This document shows positions 42,874 to 55,297 of a stretch of 64,000 bases of DNA, piece after piece; the first letter of the stretch is position 1; each line of letters opens with the position of its first letter. Both the position numbers and the translations under genes were made by a program. The notes beneath the pieces are model-generated. The model was not told the DNA's origin. It worked only from the letters and a program-made list of their open reading frames with translations, and did not search any database. The DNA comes from Alteriqipengyuania abyssalis (GTDB lineage Bacteria > Pseudomonadota > Alphaproteobacteria > Sphingomonadales > Sphingomonadaceae): positions 248,001-312,000 of the forward strand of contig NZ_JAHWXP010000001.1 of NCBI RefSeq assembly GCF_019857185.1, written 5' to 3'.

Positions 42874-43782
42874 ATGCCTAGTGCTCCGGACTTTCCGCTG
42901 GACCTCCGAGAGATGATGCACGACTGCATTCTCGAGATCTTCTGGCCGAAGAAAAAAATTGCCGAGTTTTTGGTAGGGGCAGGATGCCCTAAAGCGTATC
43001 TGCCTTCATTGCTAGAATCCAGTCGTCATGAAGTCGTTGTTCATGCATTCTCGCGGTTAGGTGCACGCGATGACCGGGGTTATTCGGTTTTTCAGACGCT
43101 CTTAGATCGGCTTGTAAATTGGTCCTACTTTGATCCTTATTGGTTCAAGACAATGGGAAAGCTCGATGAGACATCTGCGCGGCAGAAACTGCACGATCTC
43201 AAGGAAAGTGTAGCGAACAGAAATGCTGCAACGACGCAGCAGCGGTCTCGCGCGATGGCTTCGCGGAAGTCGGTGGACAAATCGGCAAGCCTCAAAAACC
43301 TCAAGAAGGCGTTCGTTGAGATCTATGGTGAAGGAATGACAGCGCAAGCACGCGGTCATTTGTTTGAGAAGTTTTTGAAGCTGATATTCGACGTAAATGA
43401 AATTCCGATGGGAGAGCCGTTCCGGATAGTAGGGGAGCAAATTGACGGATCATTCAAATTTGAGGGGGAGAACTACATCGTCGAAGCGAAGTGGCAGGAC
43501 CCAGTTTCAAGTACCAGTCAGCTTTATACGTTTGCGCACAAGGTTGATGGAAAGATGCATGGTCGCGGTGTGTTCATATCGGTTAATGCATTCTCCAACG
43601 AAGCAATTGAGGCGATTGTTCGCGGAAAACACATTCAGACTATCTTGGTAGACGGCGAGGACCTCTCGTTCATTCTTGAGGGTCAGGTCTCGTTGACTGA
43701 GCTCATCGATTATAAGGTCAGAGCCGCGCAGACTCGCGGAGACGTTTACGTGTGCGCGGTGCGTCGCGAGAGCAAGATCTAA
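42874..43782 (+). CDS. Orphan Mrr-like restriction endonuclease-fold protein
   Basis: A 302-residue protein with an uncharacterised helical N-terminal part (about 1-125, 'LREMMHDCILEIFWPKKKIAEFLV') and a C-terminal Mrr-like nuclease domain at about 155-275. The PD-(D/E)XK core is visible: E165 in GHLFEKFL, D191 in QIDGSF and E204-A-K206 in YIVEAKWQ, followed by the family-typical 'RGVFISVNAFSNEAIEAI'. Base composition is clearly lower in GC, with more A/T-ending codons than its neighbours, pointing to horizontal acquisition. No methylase or partner is adjacent. It may be a stand-alone type IV restriction or other defence nuclease. The start is uncertain because the ribosome site is weak. Confidence 0.78.
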   Translation: MPSAPDFPLDLREMMHDCILEIFWPKKKIAEFLVGAGCPKAYLPSLLESSRHEVVVHAFSRLGARDDRGYSVFQTLLDRLVNWSYFDPYWFKTMGKLDETSARQKLHDLKESVANRNAATTQQRSRAMASRKSVDKSASLKNLKKAFVEIYGEGMTAQARGHLFEKFLKLIFDVNEIPMGEPFRIVGEQIDGSFKFEGENYIVEAKWQDPVSSTSQLYTFAHKVDGKMHGRGVFISVNAFSNEAIEAIVRGKHIQTILVDGEDLSFILEGQVSLTELIDYKVRAAQTRGDVYVCAVRRESKI

Positions 43783-43902
43783 GGCGCTGCGTCGTCTCGT
43801 TCCTCATTCAGTTTGGGACTTTTCTGGCCCTGCAAACTTTCAATCACACGCGCTGCGCCAAAGATAGCGCGATTGCCACGCACCCCGCGCGGGCGTAGCG
43901 TC

Positions 43903-44391
43903 ATGCCCATGACCTTCCCGATCATCTTCGCCGTCGTCTGGGCGCTGATCCTTGCTGGCGGCGGTGGGCTGCTGACCACGATCGGCGAGTGGTATCACAA
44001 CCTCGAAAAGCCCAGCTGGCAGCCGCCCGACTGGCTGTTCGGCCCGGCGTGGACGATCATCCTCGCGCTGGCCGCATGGGCCTTTGTGCTCGGCTGGAAC
44101 GGCGCACCCGAGGGGGATCGCCCGCTGCTGATCGGCCTCTACCTTGCCAACGGGCTGTTCCATTTCCTCTGGTCGCCGCTGTTCTTCACCGCCAAGCGGC
44201 CCGACTGGGCGCTGATCGAAGTGCCGTTCCTGTGGCTCTCCGTCCTCGCGCTGACCATTTTCCTGCGCGAATGGTCGGTCGCGGCGAGCTGGATGATCGT
44301 GCCCTATCTGGTGTGGGTCAGCTTCGCGGCGATCCTCAACTGGAAGATCGTGAAGCTGAACGGGCCGTTCGGGCGCAAGGCCGCCGCCTAG
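43903..44391 (+). CDS. tspO: TspO/MBR family membrane protein
   Basis: Tryptophan-rich outer/inner membrane sensor that binds porphyrins. The 162-residue protein has five hydrophobic segments and the family signature 'EKPSWQPPDWLFGPAWTI' plus 'ANGLFHFLWSPLFF'. Its stop overlaps the stop of the convergent MscS channel gene at a CTAG. It may relate to tetrapyrrole metabolism together with hemA. Confidence 0.9.
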   Translation: MPMTFPIIFAVVWALILAGGGGLLTTIGEWYHNLEKPSWQPPDWLFGPAWTIILALAAWAFVLGWNGAPEGDRPLLIGLYLANGLFHFLWSPLFFTAKRPDWALIEVPFLWLSVLALTIFLREWSVAASWMIVPYLVWVSFAAILNWKIVKLNGPFGRKAAA

Positions 44392-45515
44392 GCGCCTTCT
44401 TCCGCGTCCGCCGCCTCCACCAGCCGCAATGTGGCGAAATCCTGCGGCCGGTTGTCCGCCAGCCACTCCATCATGCCTTCGCGGATATCGCAGCGAAGGT
44501 CGAACAAAGTGGGCGAGTTCTTCGCGCTCATCAGCAGGCGCACTTCCTTGGAATCGCGCGTGGTGTCGGTGACCTGCACCACCTTCACGCGGCCGTCCCA
44601 GCGCTCGTTCGCTTCGACCTGCCGGAAGAACTCCTCGCGGATCGGGCCGATCTTGGCTTTGGGGTCGAGATGGAGGAACACCGTGCCCAGCAGGTTGGCG
44701 GTCTGCTTGGTCCAGTTCTGGAAGGGTTTTTCGAGGAAATAGCTGGTCGGCACCACCAGCCGCCGCTCGTCCCAGATCTTCACCACGACGTAGGTCGTGC
44801 GGATATCCTCGATCCAGCCCCATTCGCCTTCGAGCACCACGGCATCGTCAATATTGATCGGCTCGGTCAGCGCCATCTGTACGCCCGCGATCAGCGATTT
44901 GAGCGCAGGCTGCGCAGCGGCGCCCACGGCGAGGCCCGCGAGCCCGGCAGAGGCCACCAGCGTCACCCCGATATCGCGCACGCCGGGGATCGCCAGCAGC
45001 ATCAGGCCCACGGTGACGAACACGATGATGAAGGTCGCGATACGGTTGAACATCGTCAGCTTGGTGCGCTTGCGGCGGGCCTTGAGGTTATCCGCGACCG
45101 AAATATCGGCCTTCAGCTTCGCCGCCTCGACCAGCGCGCGCACGATCGCCAGCACCATCCAGCCGACCACGGCGGGCAGCACGAAGGTGGCGATGTCGGC
45201 CCACACCTCGCGCAATTCCGGCACGTAGCGCGCCGCGCCCATCAGCGCGAGGACCACGATGGCGAGACGGGTGGGGCGGTAAAGGTGCCGCACCACGATA
45301 TCGTCGCTCGACTGGTCGGTCCGGCGCGCGATCCGGCGCAGCACGAAAAACAGCAGGGCGTGCAGGCCCAGTGCTGCGGCCACCGCAATGCCCGCGGCGA
45401 GCGCCGCGTGGAGCGGATCGGCAAGCAGACCGGCGCTTTGCTCTACCGTGTTCTCGATGCTGTCGGTGATGGATCCGATGGCTCCCGCCTCCCTCGATGC
45501 GTCTCGACCCTTCAA
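44388..45515 (-). CDS. Mechanosensitive ion channel (MscS family)
   Basis: Inner-membrane channel that opens under membrane tension. The protein has three to four hydrophobic segments at the N-terminus (near the 'GIAVAAALGLHALLFFVLRR', 'ATFVLPAVVGWMVLAI' and 'IATFIIVFVTVGLMLLAI' stretches), then the MscS pore helix and beta domain 'LAGLAVGAAAQPALKSLIAG', 'INIDDAVVLEGEWGWIEDI', and 'VPTSYFLEKPFQNWT'. No ATG serves: a TTG at 45515 gives 375 residues, a TTG at 45605 gives 405; neither has a clear ribosome site, so the start is uncertain. Confidence 0.85.
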   Translation of the reverse strand: MKGRDASREAGAIGSITDSIENTVEQSAGLLADPLHAALAAGIAVAAALGLHALLFFVLRRIARRTDQSSDDIVVRHLYRPTRLAIVVLALMGAARYVPELREVWADIATFVLPAVVGWMVLAIVRALVEAAKLKADISVADNLKARRKRTKLTMFNRIATFIIVFVTVGLMLLAIPGVRDIGVTLVASAGLAGLAVGAAAQPALKSLIAGVQMALTEPINIDDAVVLEGEWGWIEDIRTTYVVVKIWDERRLVVPTSYFLEKPFQNWTKQTANLLGTVFLHLDPKAKIGPIREEFFRQVEANERWDGRVKVVQVTDTTRDSKEVRLLMSAKNSPTLFDLRCDIREGMMEWLADNRPQDFATLRLVEAADAEEGA

Positions 45516-45775
45516 CGCGGTGCCAGCGCGAGCGTTTCGCGCGGGCAACGTCTTCGATTGACTTTTTTGCCGCGATGCACCATCTGCCGCAAGACCGAAG
45601 CGCAACTGCCAGCGTGAAGCGTCCGCCGCGCGATGCGAGCGGCCCCGGCAGCGCCTCGATTATTTCCAGACTTCCCTTTTCACGCGGGCGGTTACAACCC
45701 CTGCGATCGCGCGCGGACTCCGTTTGTATCGGGTGTGCGGCGCGAAACGCATTTAATGCGAGTCACATACCTCAC

Positions 45776-47149
45776 ATGACCAAGTTCACCGACCTCGGGC
45801 TGTCGCAGCCCGTTCTCCAGGCCCTCGACATGAAGGGCTATACCGAGCCCACGCCGATCCAGGCGCAGGCCATTCCCCCCGTTCTCGAAGGCCGCGACCT
45901 GCTCGGCATTGCGCAGACCGGCACCGGCAAGACCGCCGCGTTCATGCTGCCCAGCATCGATCGTCTGCGCGAGGCCGAGAATCAGACCCCGTTCAAGTCG
46001 TGCCGCATGCTGGTGCTCGCGCCGACGCGCGAACTGGCCGGGCAGATCGCCCAGAGCGCCAAGGATTACGGCGCGCTCGCGGGCCTCAAGGTGCAGTCGA
46101 TCGTCGGCGGCACCTCGGTCAACAAGGACCGTAACAAGCTGCACCGCGGGACCGACATCCTCGTCGCGACGCCGGGCCGCCTGCTCGACCTGATCGACCA
46201 GCGCGCCTTCACGCTCGACAAGGTCGAGATCCTGGTGCTCGACGAAGCGGACCAGATGCTGGACCTCGGCTTCATCCACGCGCTGCGCAAGATCAACGAA
46301 CTGACGCCGAAGGACCGCCAGACGCTGTTCTTCAGCGCGACCATGCCCAAGGCGATCAAGGATCTGGTCAGCCAGTATTGCCGCAACCCGGCGCAGGTTT
46401 CGGTCACGCCCGAAAGCACCACGGCGGAGCGGATCGAGCAGTTCCTGTTCATGGTCCAGCAGGACGAGAAGCAGAGTCTGCTCGAACTGATCCTGTCGGG
46501 TCGCCATGAAATCCCCGGCAAGCTGGAGCGTGTCCTCGTCTTCGCGCGGACCAAGCATGGCTGCGACCGTGTGGTGAAGAAGCTGGCGCAGGTCGGCATC
46601 CCCGCCAACGCGATCCACGGCAACAAGAGCCAGCCGCAGCGTGAACGTGCGCTCGACGAGTTCAAGCGGGCGAAGACCCCGGTGCTGGTGGCGACCGATG
46701 TCGCCGCGCGCGGGATCGACATCCCCGGCGTCAGCCACGTCATCAACTACGAACTGCCCAACGTGCCCGAGCAATATGTGCACCGCATCGGGCGGACCGC
46801 GCGTGCGGGAGCCGACGGCATCGCCATCGCCTTCTGCGCCGAGGATGAGCGGCAGTACCTGAAGGATATCCGCAAGACGACCGATGCCGAGTTCGAGCGT
46901 CTGCCGCTGCCGGACAATTTCCGCGCGGTTGTGGAAGGCGTCGGCCCGACCAAGCCTGCGCCCAAGCAGCAGCGCGGCCAGCGCGTGAAGCCCCGTCCGA
47001 TCGGCGACGGTGCGCGCAAGCCCAAGGCCAAGCATCCCGCGCGCAAGGGCAAGCCACAGGGCGCCGGTCAGGGCCGTGGCGGCCCGGGTGGCGGCCAGCG
47101 TCGCCGCAACAACCGCTCAGGCGGTCAGCGTTCGGGCGGGCAGGGCTAA
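45776..47149 (+). CDS. DEAD-box ATP-dependent RNA helicase (RhlE/DbpA-like)
   Basis: RNA helicase of 457 residues. Motifs in order: Q motif region 'GYTEPTPIQAQAIP', I AQTGTGKT, Ia PTRELA, II DEAD, III SAT, V RGIDIPG and VI HRIGRTAR. The C-terminal tail after about residue 375 is Lys/Arg/Gly-rich (RGQRVKPR, GGQRSGGQG), an RNA-binding tail typical of RhlE-type helicases. The ATG at 45776 starts MTKFTDLG; no strong ribosome site is seen. Long upstream spacing suggests a 5' leader, common for cold-induced helicases. Confidence 0.93.
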   Translation: MTKFTDLGLSQPVLQALDMKGYTEPTPIQAQAIPPVLEGRDLLGIAQTGTGKTAAFMLPSIDRLREAENQTPFKSCRMLVLAPTRELAGQIAQSAKDYGALAGLKVQSIVGGTSVNKDRNKLHRGTDILVATPGRLLDLIDQRAFTLDKVEILVLDEADQMLDLGFIHALRKINELTPKDRQTLFFSATMPKAIKDLVSQYCRNPAQVSVTPESTTAERIEQFLFMVQQDEKQSLLELILSGRHEIPGKLERVLVFARTKHGCDRVVKKLAQVGIPANAIHGNKSQPQRERALDEFKRAKTPVLVATDVAARGIDIPGVSHVINYELPNVPEQYVHRIGRTARAGADGIAIAFCAEDERQYLKDIRKTTDAEFERLPLPDNFRAVVEGVGPTKPAPKQQRGQRVKPRPIGDGARKPKAKHPARKGKPQGAGQGRGGPGGGQRRRNNRSGGQRSGGQG

Positions 47150-47197
47150 AAGCGCGACGCTTGCACGCGCCGCAAGGCAGGCTGATACACTGCTTGG

Positions 47198-47908
47198 ATG
47201 ACCTCAGTGAATTCGACCAATAAATCGCTTCCCCCCGACGCGCAGCCGATCGAGCGCGTGCAGCAGAACATGCTCGCACGCGGGGAGCGGTGGTTGCTCA
47301 ACCGGCTGTGCGCGCGCATGCCCCGGTGGGTGACGCCCGACATGCTGACCTTCGCCGGGATGGCCGGCGCGCTGGCGATCTTTGCCGGCTATGCCGCCAG
47401 CAATCTTGGCGATGGGTGGCTGTGGCTGTCCATCGCCGGATACGTGGTCCACTGGTTCGGCGACTCGCTCGACGGGAGTCTGGCGCGCTTTCGCGGGATC
47501 GAGCGGCCACGTTACGGCTATTTCCTCGACCATAGCTGCGATGGGCTGGCGACCACGCTGGTCGTGCTGGGGCTGGGCGCCTCTGGCTATGTCCAGCTCG
47601 AGGTCGCGCTGGTGGCACTGGCGGGGTATTTGCTGATGTCGATCCACGCGTTTCTCTCGGTCAGGGTGATGGGCGAACTGCGCCTGTCCTATCTCAAGGC
47701 CGGGCCGACCGAGCTGCGGCTGATCCTGATCGGGCTGACGCTTGCCATGATCGTGCTGGGGCCGACCCCGCTGATCGGCGTGTTCACGGGGTTCGACATG
47801 TTCGTGGGGGCAGTCGGCGTGCTGCTGATCGGCCTGTTTGCGGCACAGACCGCCTCCACCGCGCGCAAGCTGGCGCTCGAAGAACCGCCGGTTCGATACC
47901 CCCGATAG
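47198..47908 (+). CDS. CDP-alcohol phosphatidyltransferase family protein
   Basis: Integral membrane enzyme joining a CDP-linked lipid or alcohol to a second alcohol. The 236-residue protein carries the family motif D89-S-L-D-G-x-x-A-R97 with later G107, D111 and D115, and about six membrane helices. The substrate (for example inositol, glycerol-phosphate, choline-type head groups) cannot be told from sequence. Position next to the helicase carries no clear functional link. Confidence 0.88.
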   Translation: MTSVNSTNKSLPPDAQPIERVQQNMLARGERWLLNRLCARMPRWVTPDMLTFAGMAGALAIFAGYAASNLGDGWLWLSIAGYVVHWFGDSLDGSLARFRGIERPRYGYFLDHSCDGLATTLVVLGLGASGYVQLEVALVALAGYLLMSIHAFLSVRVMGELRLSYLKAGPTELRLILIGLTLAMIVLGPTPLIGVFTGFDMFVGAVGVLLIGLFAAQTASTARKLALEEPPVRYPR

Positions 47909-47984
47909 GCAAACGCAGGACGCTGCCGGTTGGCAATCGCCATCCGCAGGGCCATATCCCGCGCTCTTGCAAGCAGGAGCGCAC

Positions 47985-49340
47985 ATGCCCGACACCCAAT
48001 ATGATTACGACCTCTTCACCATCGGCGCAGGCTCCGGCGGGGTCCGCGCATCGCGGGTCAGCGCGGCGCATGGCGCCAAGGTCGCGGTGGCCGAAGAGCA
48101 CCGGGTCGGCGGCACCTGCGTGATCCGGGGCTGCGTGCCCAAGAAAATGCTCGTCTACGGCGCGCATTTTGCCGAGGATCTGGAAGACTGCCAGCGCTTT
48201 GGCTGGGACATCGGCGAGCGCAAGTTCGACTGGAAAACCTTGCGCGACAACGTGCTGGAGGACGTCACCCGGATCGAGGGGGCTTATACCAACACGCTTG
48301 AAAGCCATGACGTGGAGATCTTCAAGGAACGCGCCGAAATCACCGGCCCGCACGAGATTACTCTGGCGAGCGGGCGGAAGGTCACCGCAAAGCACATCCT
48401 GATCGCCACCGGCGCACGGCCCCGGATGCCCGAATGCGAGGGCGCGGAACACGCGATCTCGTCCAACGAGGCGTTCCATCTCGACGAGCTGCCCAAGAAG
48501 ATCATCATCGCCGGCGGCGGCTATATCGCCAACGAGTTCGCGGGCATTTTCAACGAGTTCGGCTGCGATGTTCACATCGTCAACCGCGGCGACCGGCTGC
48601 TGCGCAGCTATGACGAAGCGGTGCGTGACCGTCTGTTGCAGATCAGCACGATGAAGGGGATCAAGTTCCGCTTCAACACGCACTTCGAATATATCAAGCC
48701 GTGCGATGAAGGCGGCTATTTCGTGAAGCTGTCCGATTGCGACGAGGAAAAGGCGGATCTGGTGATGTTCGCCGTTGGCCGCATTCCCAACACAGAAGGG
48801 CTTGGGCTGGAAAACGCCGGGGTCGAGCTGGGCGAGGGCGGCGAGATCAAGGTCGACCGGTTCAGCAAGACCAATGTCGACCACATCTACGCCGTAGGCG
48901 ACGTGACCGACCGTGTGCAGCTGACCCCGGTCGCGATCCGCGAGGGGCAGGCCTTTGCCGATACCGTGTTCGGCGGCGGAGAGCCCGTCGCGGTCGACCA
49001 TTCCTGCGTCCCCAGCGCGGTGTTCAGCCACCCGCCCATCGCCGCCGTCGGGATGACCGAGGGTGAGGCGAAGAACCAGCTGGGCAGCGTGAAGGTCTAC
49101 CTGTCGGACTTCCGCCCGATGAAGAACGTGCTCGCGGGCCGGAACGAGCGCAGCCTGATGAAGATGGTCTGCGACGGCGATTCCGGCCGGATCGTCGGCA
49201 TCCACATGATCGCGCCCGAAGCGCCCGAAATGATGCAGGCCGCCGCGATCGCGGTGAAGGCCGGCCTGACCAAGGCGGACTTCGATTCGACCGTCGCCAT
49301 CCACCCGACCATGGCCGAAGAACTGGTCCTTATGCGCTGA
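47985..49340 (+). CDS. gor: Glutathione-disulfide reductase
   Basis: NADPH-dependent flavoprotein that recycles glutathione. The 451-residue protein has FAD motif TIGAGSGGVRAS, redox pair GGTCVIRGCVPKK (C45, C50), NADPH motif 'IAGGGYIANEFAG' and the C-terminal catalytic 'VAIHPTMAEEL' (histidine-glutamate pair). The serine-glycine-glycine form of the first loop (GAGSGG) fits glutathione reductase rather than lipoamide dehydrogenase. A GCAGGAG site precedes the ATG. It supplies glutathione for the two GST and MAPEG genes of the region. Confidence 0.93.
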   Translation: MPDTQYDYDLFTIGAGSGGVRASRVSAAHGAKVAVAEEHRVGGTCVIRGCVPKKMLVYGAHFAEDLEDCQRFGWDIGERKFDWKTLRDNVLEDVTRIEGAYTNTLESHDVEIFKERAEITGPHEITLASGRKVTAKHILIATGARPRMPECEGAEHAISSNEAFHLDELPKKIIIAGGGYIANEFAGIFNEFGCDVHIVNRGDRLLRSYDEAVRDRLLQISTMKGIKFRFNTHFEYIKPCDEGGYFVKLSDCDEEKADLVMFAVGRIPNTEGLGLENAGVELGEGGEIKVDRFSKTNVDHIYAVGDVTDRVQLTPVAIREGQAFADTVFGGGEPVAVDHSCVPSAVFSHPPIAAVGMTEGEAKNQLGSVKVYLSDFRPMKNVLAGRNERSLMKMVCDGDSGRIVGIHMIAPEAPEMMQAAAIAVKAGLTKADFDSTVAIHPTMAEELVLMR

Positions 49341-49480
49341 TCCGGCCCGCAAGTCCGCTTCCTTCATCGAACTGTCTGTTTCGACAGGGAAGCGGCCTTG
49401 CGGGGCCGCCCAGCTTGACGCTGCGTCACCTCCATGCCTAACCGCTTGGGCAAAGCGGATTACAGGGAGCGCACGCGCGT

Positions 49481-51012
<1,532 letters not shown>

Positions 51013-51013
<1 letters not shown>

Positions 51014-51285
51014 TGGAGCGTTCAGAACTTCTTGCGCTGGCGAACAAACTTGACGCTGATGATTCTGAGGAAGCTGCTGATTTCCTCCTCAAGCACTTCG
51101 TCTCGGATCGTGGCGAAATCCATATCGAGGGCGACGATGACGGCCTCAAACATTTGGTTTCACAAATTTTGCGCCTGCTGGCTCGCGATCACTTTGACGG
51201 GATTCATCAGGATTTTGATATCGGCGCACCTTCGGACGAGGGGTCTTGTCGGATGACCATTCTGCGCAAGGAAGCAGGCGATTGA
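51013..51285 (+). CDS. Small hypothetical protein (Imm32-like outline)
   Basis: A 90-residue acidic protein whose ATG shares one base with the pccB stop. The second half 'GDDDGLKHLVSQILRLLARD' followed by 'HQDFDI' and 'EGSCRMTILRKE' resembles the outline of immunity-protein family 32 (a GL-x-x-La helix followed by a H-x-D segment and a GS-x-x-x-I strand), but this is a weak visual match. GC content is lower than in flanking genes. No toxin gene is adjacent, so function is open. Confidence 0.6.
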
Positions 51286-51336
51286 AAGTCGGCCGTCTCA
51301 AGCGTCATTACGAGGCGACGTGGTTTGAGATTTTGT

Positions 51337-51425
51337 GTCACCCTGAACTTGTTTCAGGGTCCAGCCGCGGGAACGCGCGGGCATTGCAGGAGGAAGACTG
51401 GATGCTGAAACAAGTTCAGCATGAC
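51337..51425. repeat. REP-like palindrome (ACTTGTTTCAG family)
   Basis: An 89-base element with outer arms GTCACCCTGAACTTGTTTCAG and CTGAAACAAGTTCAG-CATGAC. Inner GTCCAG/CTGGA also pair. It belongs to the same design as the two 84-bp elements at 54864 and 56743 (GTCAC...GTGAC ends). Short open frames running through it give the recurrent HPELVSGS.../...LKQVQHDE type peptides, which are translation artefacts of such repeats, not genes. Confidence 0.85.
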
Positions 51426-51445
51426 GAATTGACAGGAGCAGACGC

Positions 51446-51901
51446 ATGAAACTCGGCCGTCTCAATCATATCGGCGTCGCGACGCCTTCGATCGCGGACT
51501 CCATTGCCTATTACCGCGACACGATGGGCGCGGTGCGGATCAACGAGCCGTTCGACCTGCCCGAACAGGGCGTGAAGGTCTGCTTCGTCGATACGCCCGA
51601 CGCCGCGGGGGAGGTCGGCAAGGGCACGCAGATCGAGCTGATCGAGCCGTTCGACGAGGCGAGCCCGATCAACGGCTTCCTCGCCAAGAACCCCGCCGGC
51701 GGCCAGCACCATGTCTGCTACGAGGTGGAAGACATCGAGGCTGCGCGCGAGTGGTTCGAGGGGAAGGGCAAGCGCATCCTCGGCCCCACGCGCATCGGCG
51801 CGCACGGCACGCCGATTTTCTTCCTCCACCCCAAGGACATGATGGGCCAGCTGACCGAGATCATGGAGACGCCCAAGGAGGGCGCGCACTGGTCGAACTG
51901 A
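51446..51901 (+). CDS. mce: Methylmalonyl-CoA epimerase
   Basis: Glyoxalase-fold enzyme that interconverts (S)- and (R)-methylmalonyl-CoA. The 151-residue protein begins 'LNHIGVATPSI' (metal histidine), with 'GTQIELIEP', 'GQHHVCYEVEDIEAA' and a final 'GQLTEIMETP', the paired beta-alpha-beta modules of the vicinal-oxygen-chelate family. A GACAGGAG site precedes the ATG. It sits between pccB and the mutase, completing the pathway. Confidence 0.95.
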   Translation: MKLGRLNHIGVATPSIADSIAYYRDTMGAVRINEPFDLPEQGVKVCFVDTPDAAGEVGKGTQIELIEPFDEASPINGFLAKNPAGGQHHVCYEVEDIEAAREWFEGKGKRILGPTRIGAHGTPIFFLHPKDMMGQLTEIMETPKEGAHWSN

Positions 51902-51908
51902 CCCGATA

Positions 51909-52050
51909 GCCCTCTCCCCATGTGGGGAGAGGGTTGGGAGAGGGGAGGTCGACGCGTCGAACGCTGTACGCCCCTCTCCAAGCGTCGCCAGGCCGCTTCG
52001 CGACCGGGCTTTGCTATCCTCTCCCCGCACGGGGAGAGGGATAAGGAGAG
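51909..52050. repeat. Palindromic repeat before GST gene
   Basis: Left end CTCTCCCCATGTGGGGAGAG and right end CTCTCCCCGCACGGGGAGAG are both hairpins; inside, GGGAGAGGGG and CCCCTCTCC pair as well. The right end runs into AAGGAGAGG, which serves as the ribosome site of the GST gene two bases on. This is a repeat of the same broad CTCCCC/GGGGAG design as those at 12184 and 39607. Confidence 0.8.
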
Positions 52051-52051
52051 G

Positions 52052-52669
52052 ATGCCGATGCTTTTCTACGACAGCGCCATGCCCGCACCCAATCCGCGCC
52101 GCGTGCGCATTTTTGCAGCGGAGAAGGGCATCGAGCTACCCTCCAGGCAGGTCTCGATCCCGCAGCGCGAGCAGAAAGCGCCCGATTTTCTCGCGAAGAA
52201 CCCGCGCGGGCAGACGCCGATCCTCGAGCTCGACGATGGCACCGTGATCGCCGAAAGCGTCGCGATCATGCGCTATCTCGAAGGGCTGCATCCAGAACCG
52301 CCGCTGTTCGGCACGACCCCGCTGGGAAGCGCGCAGGTCGAGATGTGGAGCCGCCGGGTCGAGATGAACCTGATGACCGCAGTGGGCGCGGTGTGGGTCC
52401 ACACGCATCGCTTCACCGCCGCGCTGCCCGGCCGGAACGAGGCGTGGGGCGAGGCCAACCGGCCCCGCGTCGCCGACGCGTTCCGTTTCTTCGACCAGTC
52501 GCTCGCAGGGCGGGACTTCCTCGCCACGGATGGTTACACCGTGGCCGACATACTGCTGCTGACCACCGCCGATTTCGCAGATTTCATAGGTTGTGGAATG
52601 CCGCAGGATTGCGAAAACCTGCGCGACTGGCACCAGCGTGTGTCCGCCCGACCAAGTGCACAAGCCTGA
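52052..52669 (+). CDS. Glutathione S-transferase family protein
   Basis: A 205-residue GST with an N-terminal thioredoxin fold ([21 protein letters not shown], cis-proline in [10 protein letters not shown], '[11 protein letters not shown]') and a helical C-terminal domain ending near '[15 protein letters not shown]'. The pattern '[10 protein letters not shown]' is common in the Ure2p/beta-like bacterial group. An ATG two codons downstream is an alternative start. It lies eight bases before the methylmalonyl-CoA mutase gene, within the propionate module, without an obvious metabolic link. Confidence 0.88.
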   Translation: MPMLFYDSAMPAPNPRRVRIFAAEKGIELPSRQVSIPQREQKAPDFLAKNPRGQTPILELDDGTVIAESVAIMRYLEGLHPEPPLFGTTPLGSAQVEMWSRRVEMNLMTAVGAVWVHTHRFTAALPGRNEAWGEANRPRVADAFRFFDQSLAGRDFLATDGYTVADILLLTTADFADFIGCGMPQDCENLRDWHQRVSARPSAQA

Positions 52670-52677
52670 GTGGAATT

Positions 52678-54849
<2,172 letters not shown>

Positions 54850-54863
54850 TCTTCGCCTCCCTC

Positions 54864-54947
54864 GTCACCCCGGACTTGATCCGGGGTCCCGCTTCTCCTT
54901 CATTGCATTTGCAAGGGAAGCGGGACCCCCGCCTGCGCGGGGGTGAC
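54864..54947. repeat. 84-bp palindromic repeat, copy A (CACCCCGGACTTGATC family)
   Basis: Ends GTCACCCC and GGGGTGAC are inverted; inside are CCCCGGA-cttga-TCCGGGG and CCCCCGC-ctgc-GCGGGGG hairpins and a GTCCCGCTTC/GAAGCGGGAC pair. A second copy of the same length lies at 56743 in the same orientation, so the two bracket the segment 54968-56729. Confidence 0.88.
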
Positions 54948-54967
54948 GAAGTAGAGGAGGTTGCTGA

Positions 54968-55210
54968 ATGAACAGGCTCATCGCTCTCGGATTGGCGTTC
55001 TTCATCGCTGTAAATCTTCTGATCACGCTCGCGTACGGGCTGCTTTGGCCGTACCTCTACGACTTGAACATCATCTCTTGGGATAGCCATGCACGCTTCT
55101 GGTTCGAGCTCATTTTTCACGGTGCCGTTGCGGCCATAATCGGACTTCCATTCTGCATTTGGTTCGCTCGTCGGATTTCGAAATCTGCAAGTGCTGCGTG
55201 CGATCGTTGA
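54968..55210 (+). CDS. Small two-helix membrane protein
   Basis: An 80-residue protein with hydrophobic segments at about 4-30 and 45-68 and a basic end 'FARRISKSASAACDR'. Not recognised. Codon use is richer in A/T than the flanking genes, and the gene lies directly after an 84-bp repeat. GGAGG sits before the ATG ('TAGAGGAGGTTGCTGA'). Confidence 0.6.
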   Translation: MNRLIALGLAFFIAVNLLITLAYGLLWPYLYDLNIISWDSHARFWFELIFHGAVAAIIGLPFCIWFARRISKSASAACDR

Positions 55211-55297
55211 GACCAACTCGCCCCCACTCGACCCGCCAAGCCTCACAATAGCGCTCCCCTCAGCACCTACCCACACCGACCAAACGGAACTCTCTCG

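Noticed and set aside
51246-51449. Short frame giving a HPELVSGS...LKQVQHDE peptide
   Set aside because: It is the translation of the palindromic repeat at 51337-51425; this peptide type appears wherever the repeat occurs and has no ribosome site of its own.
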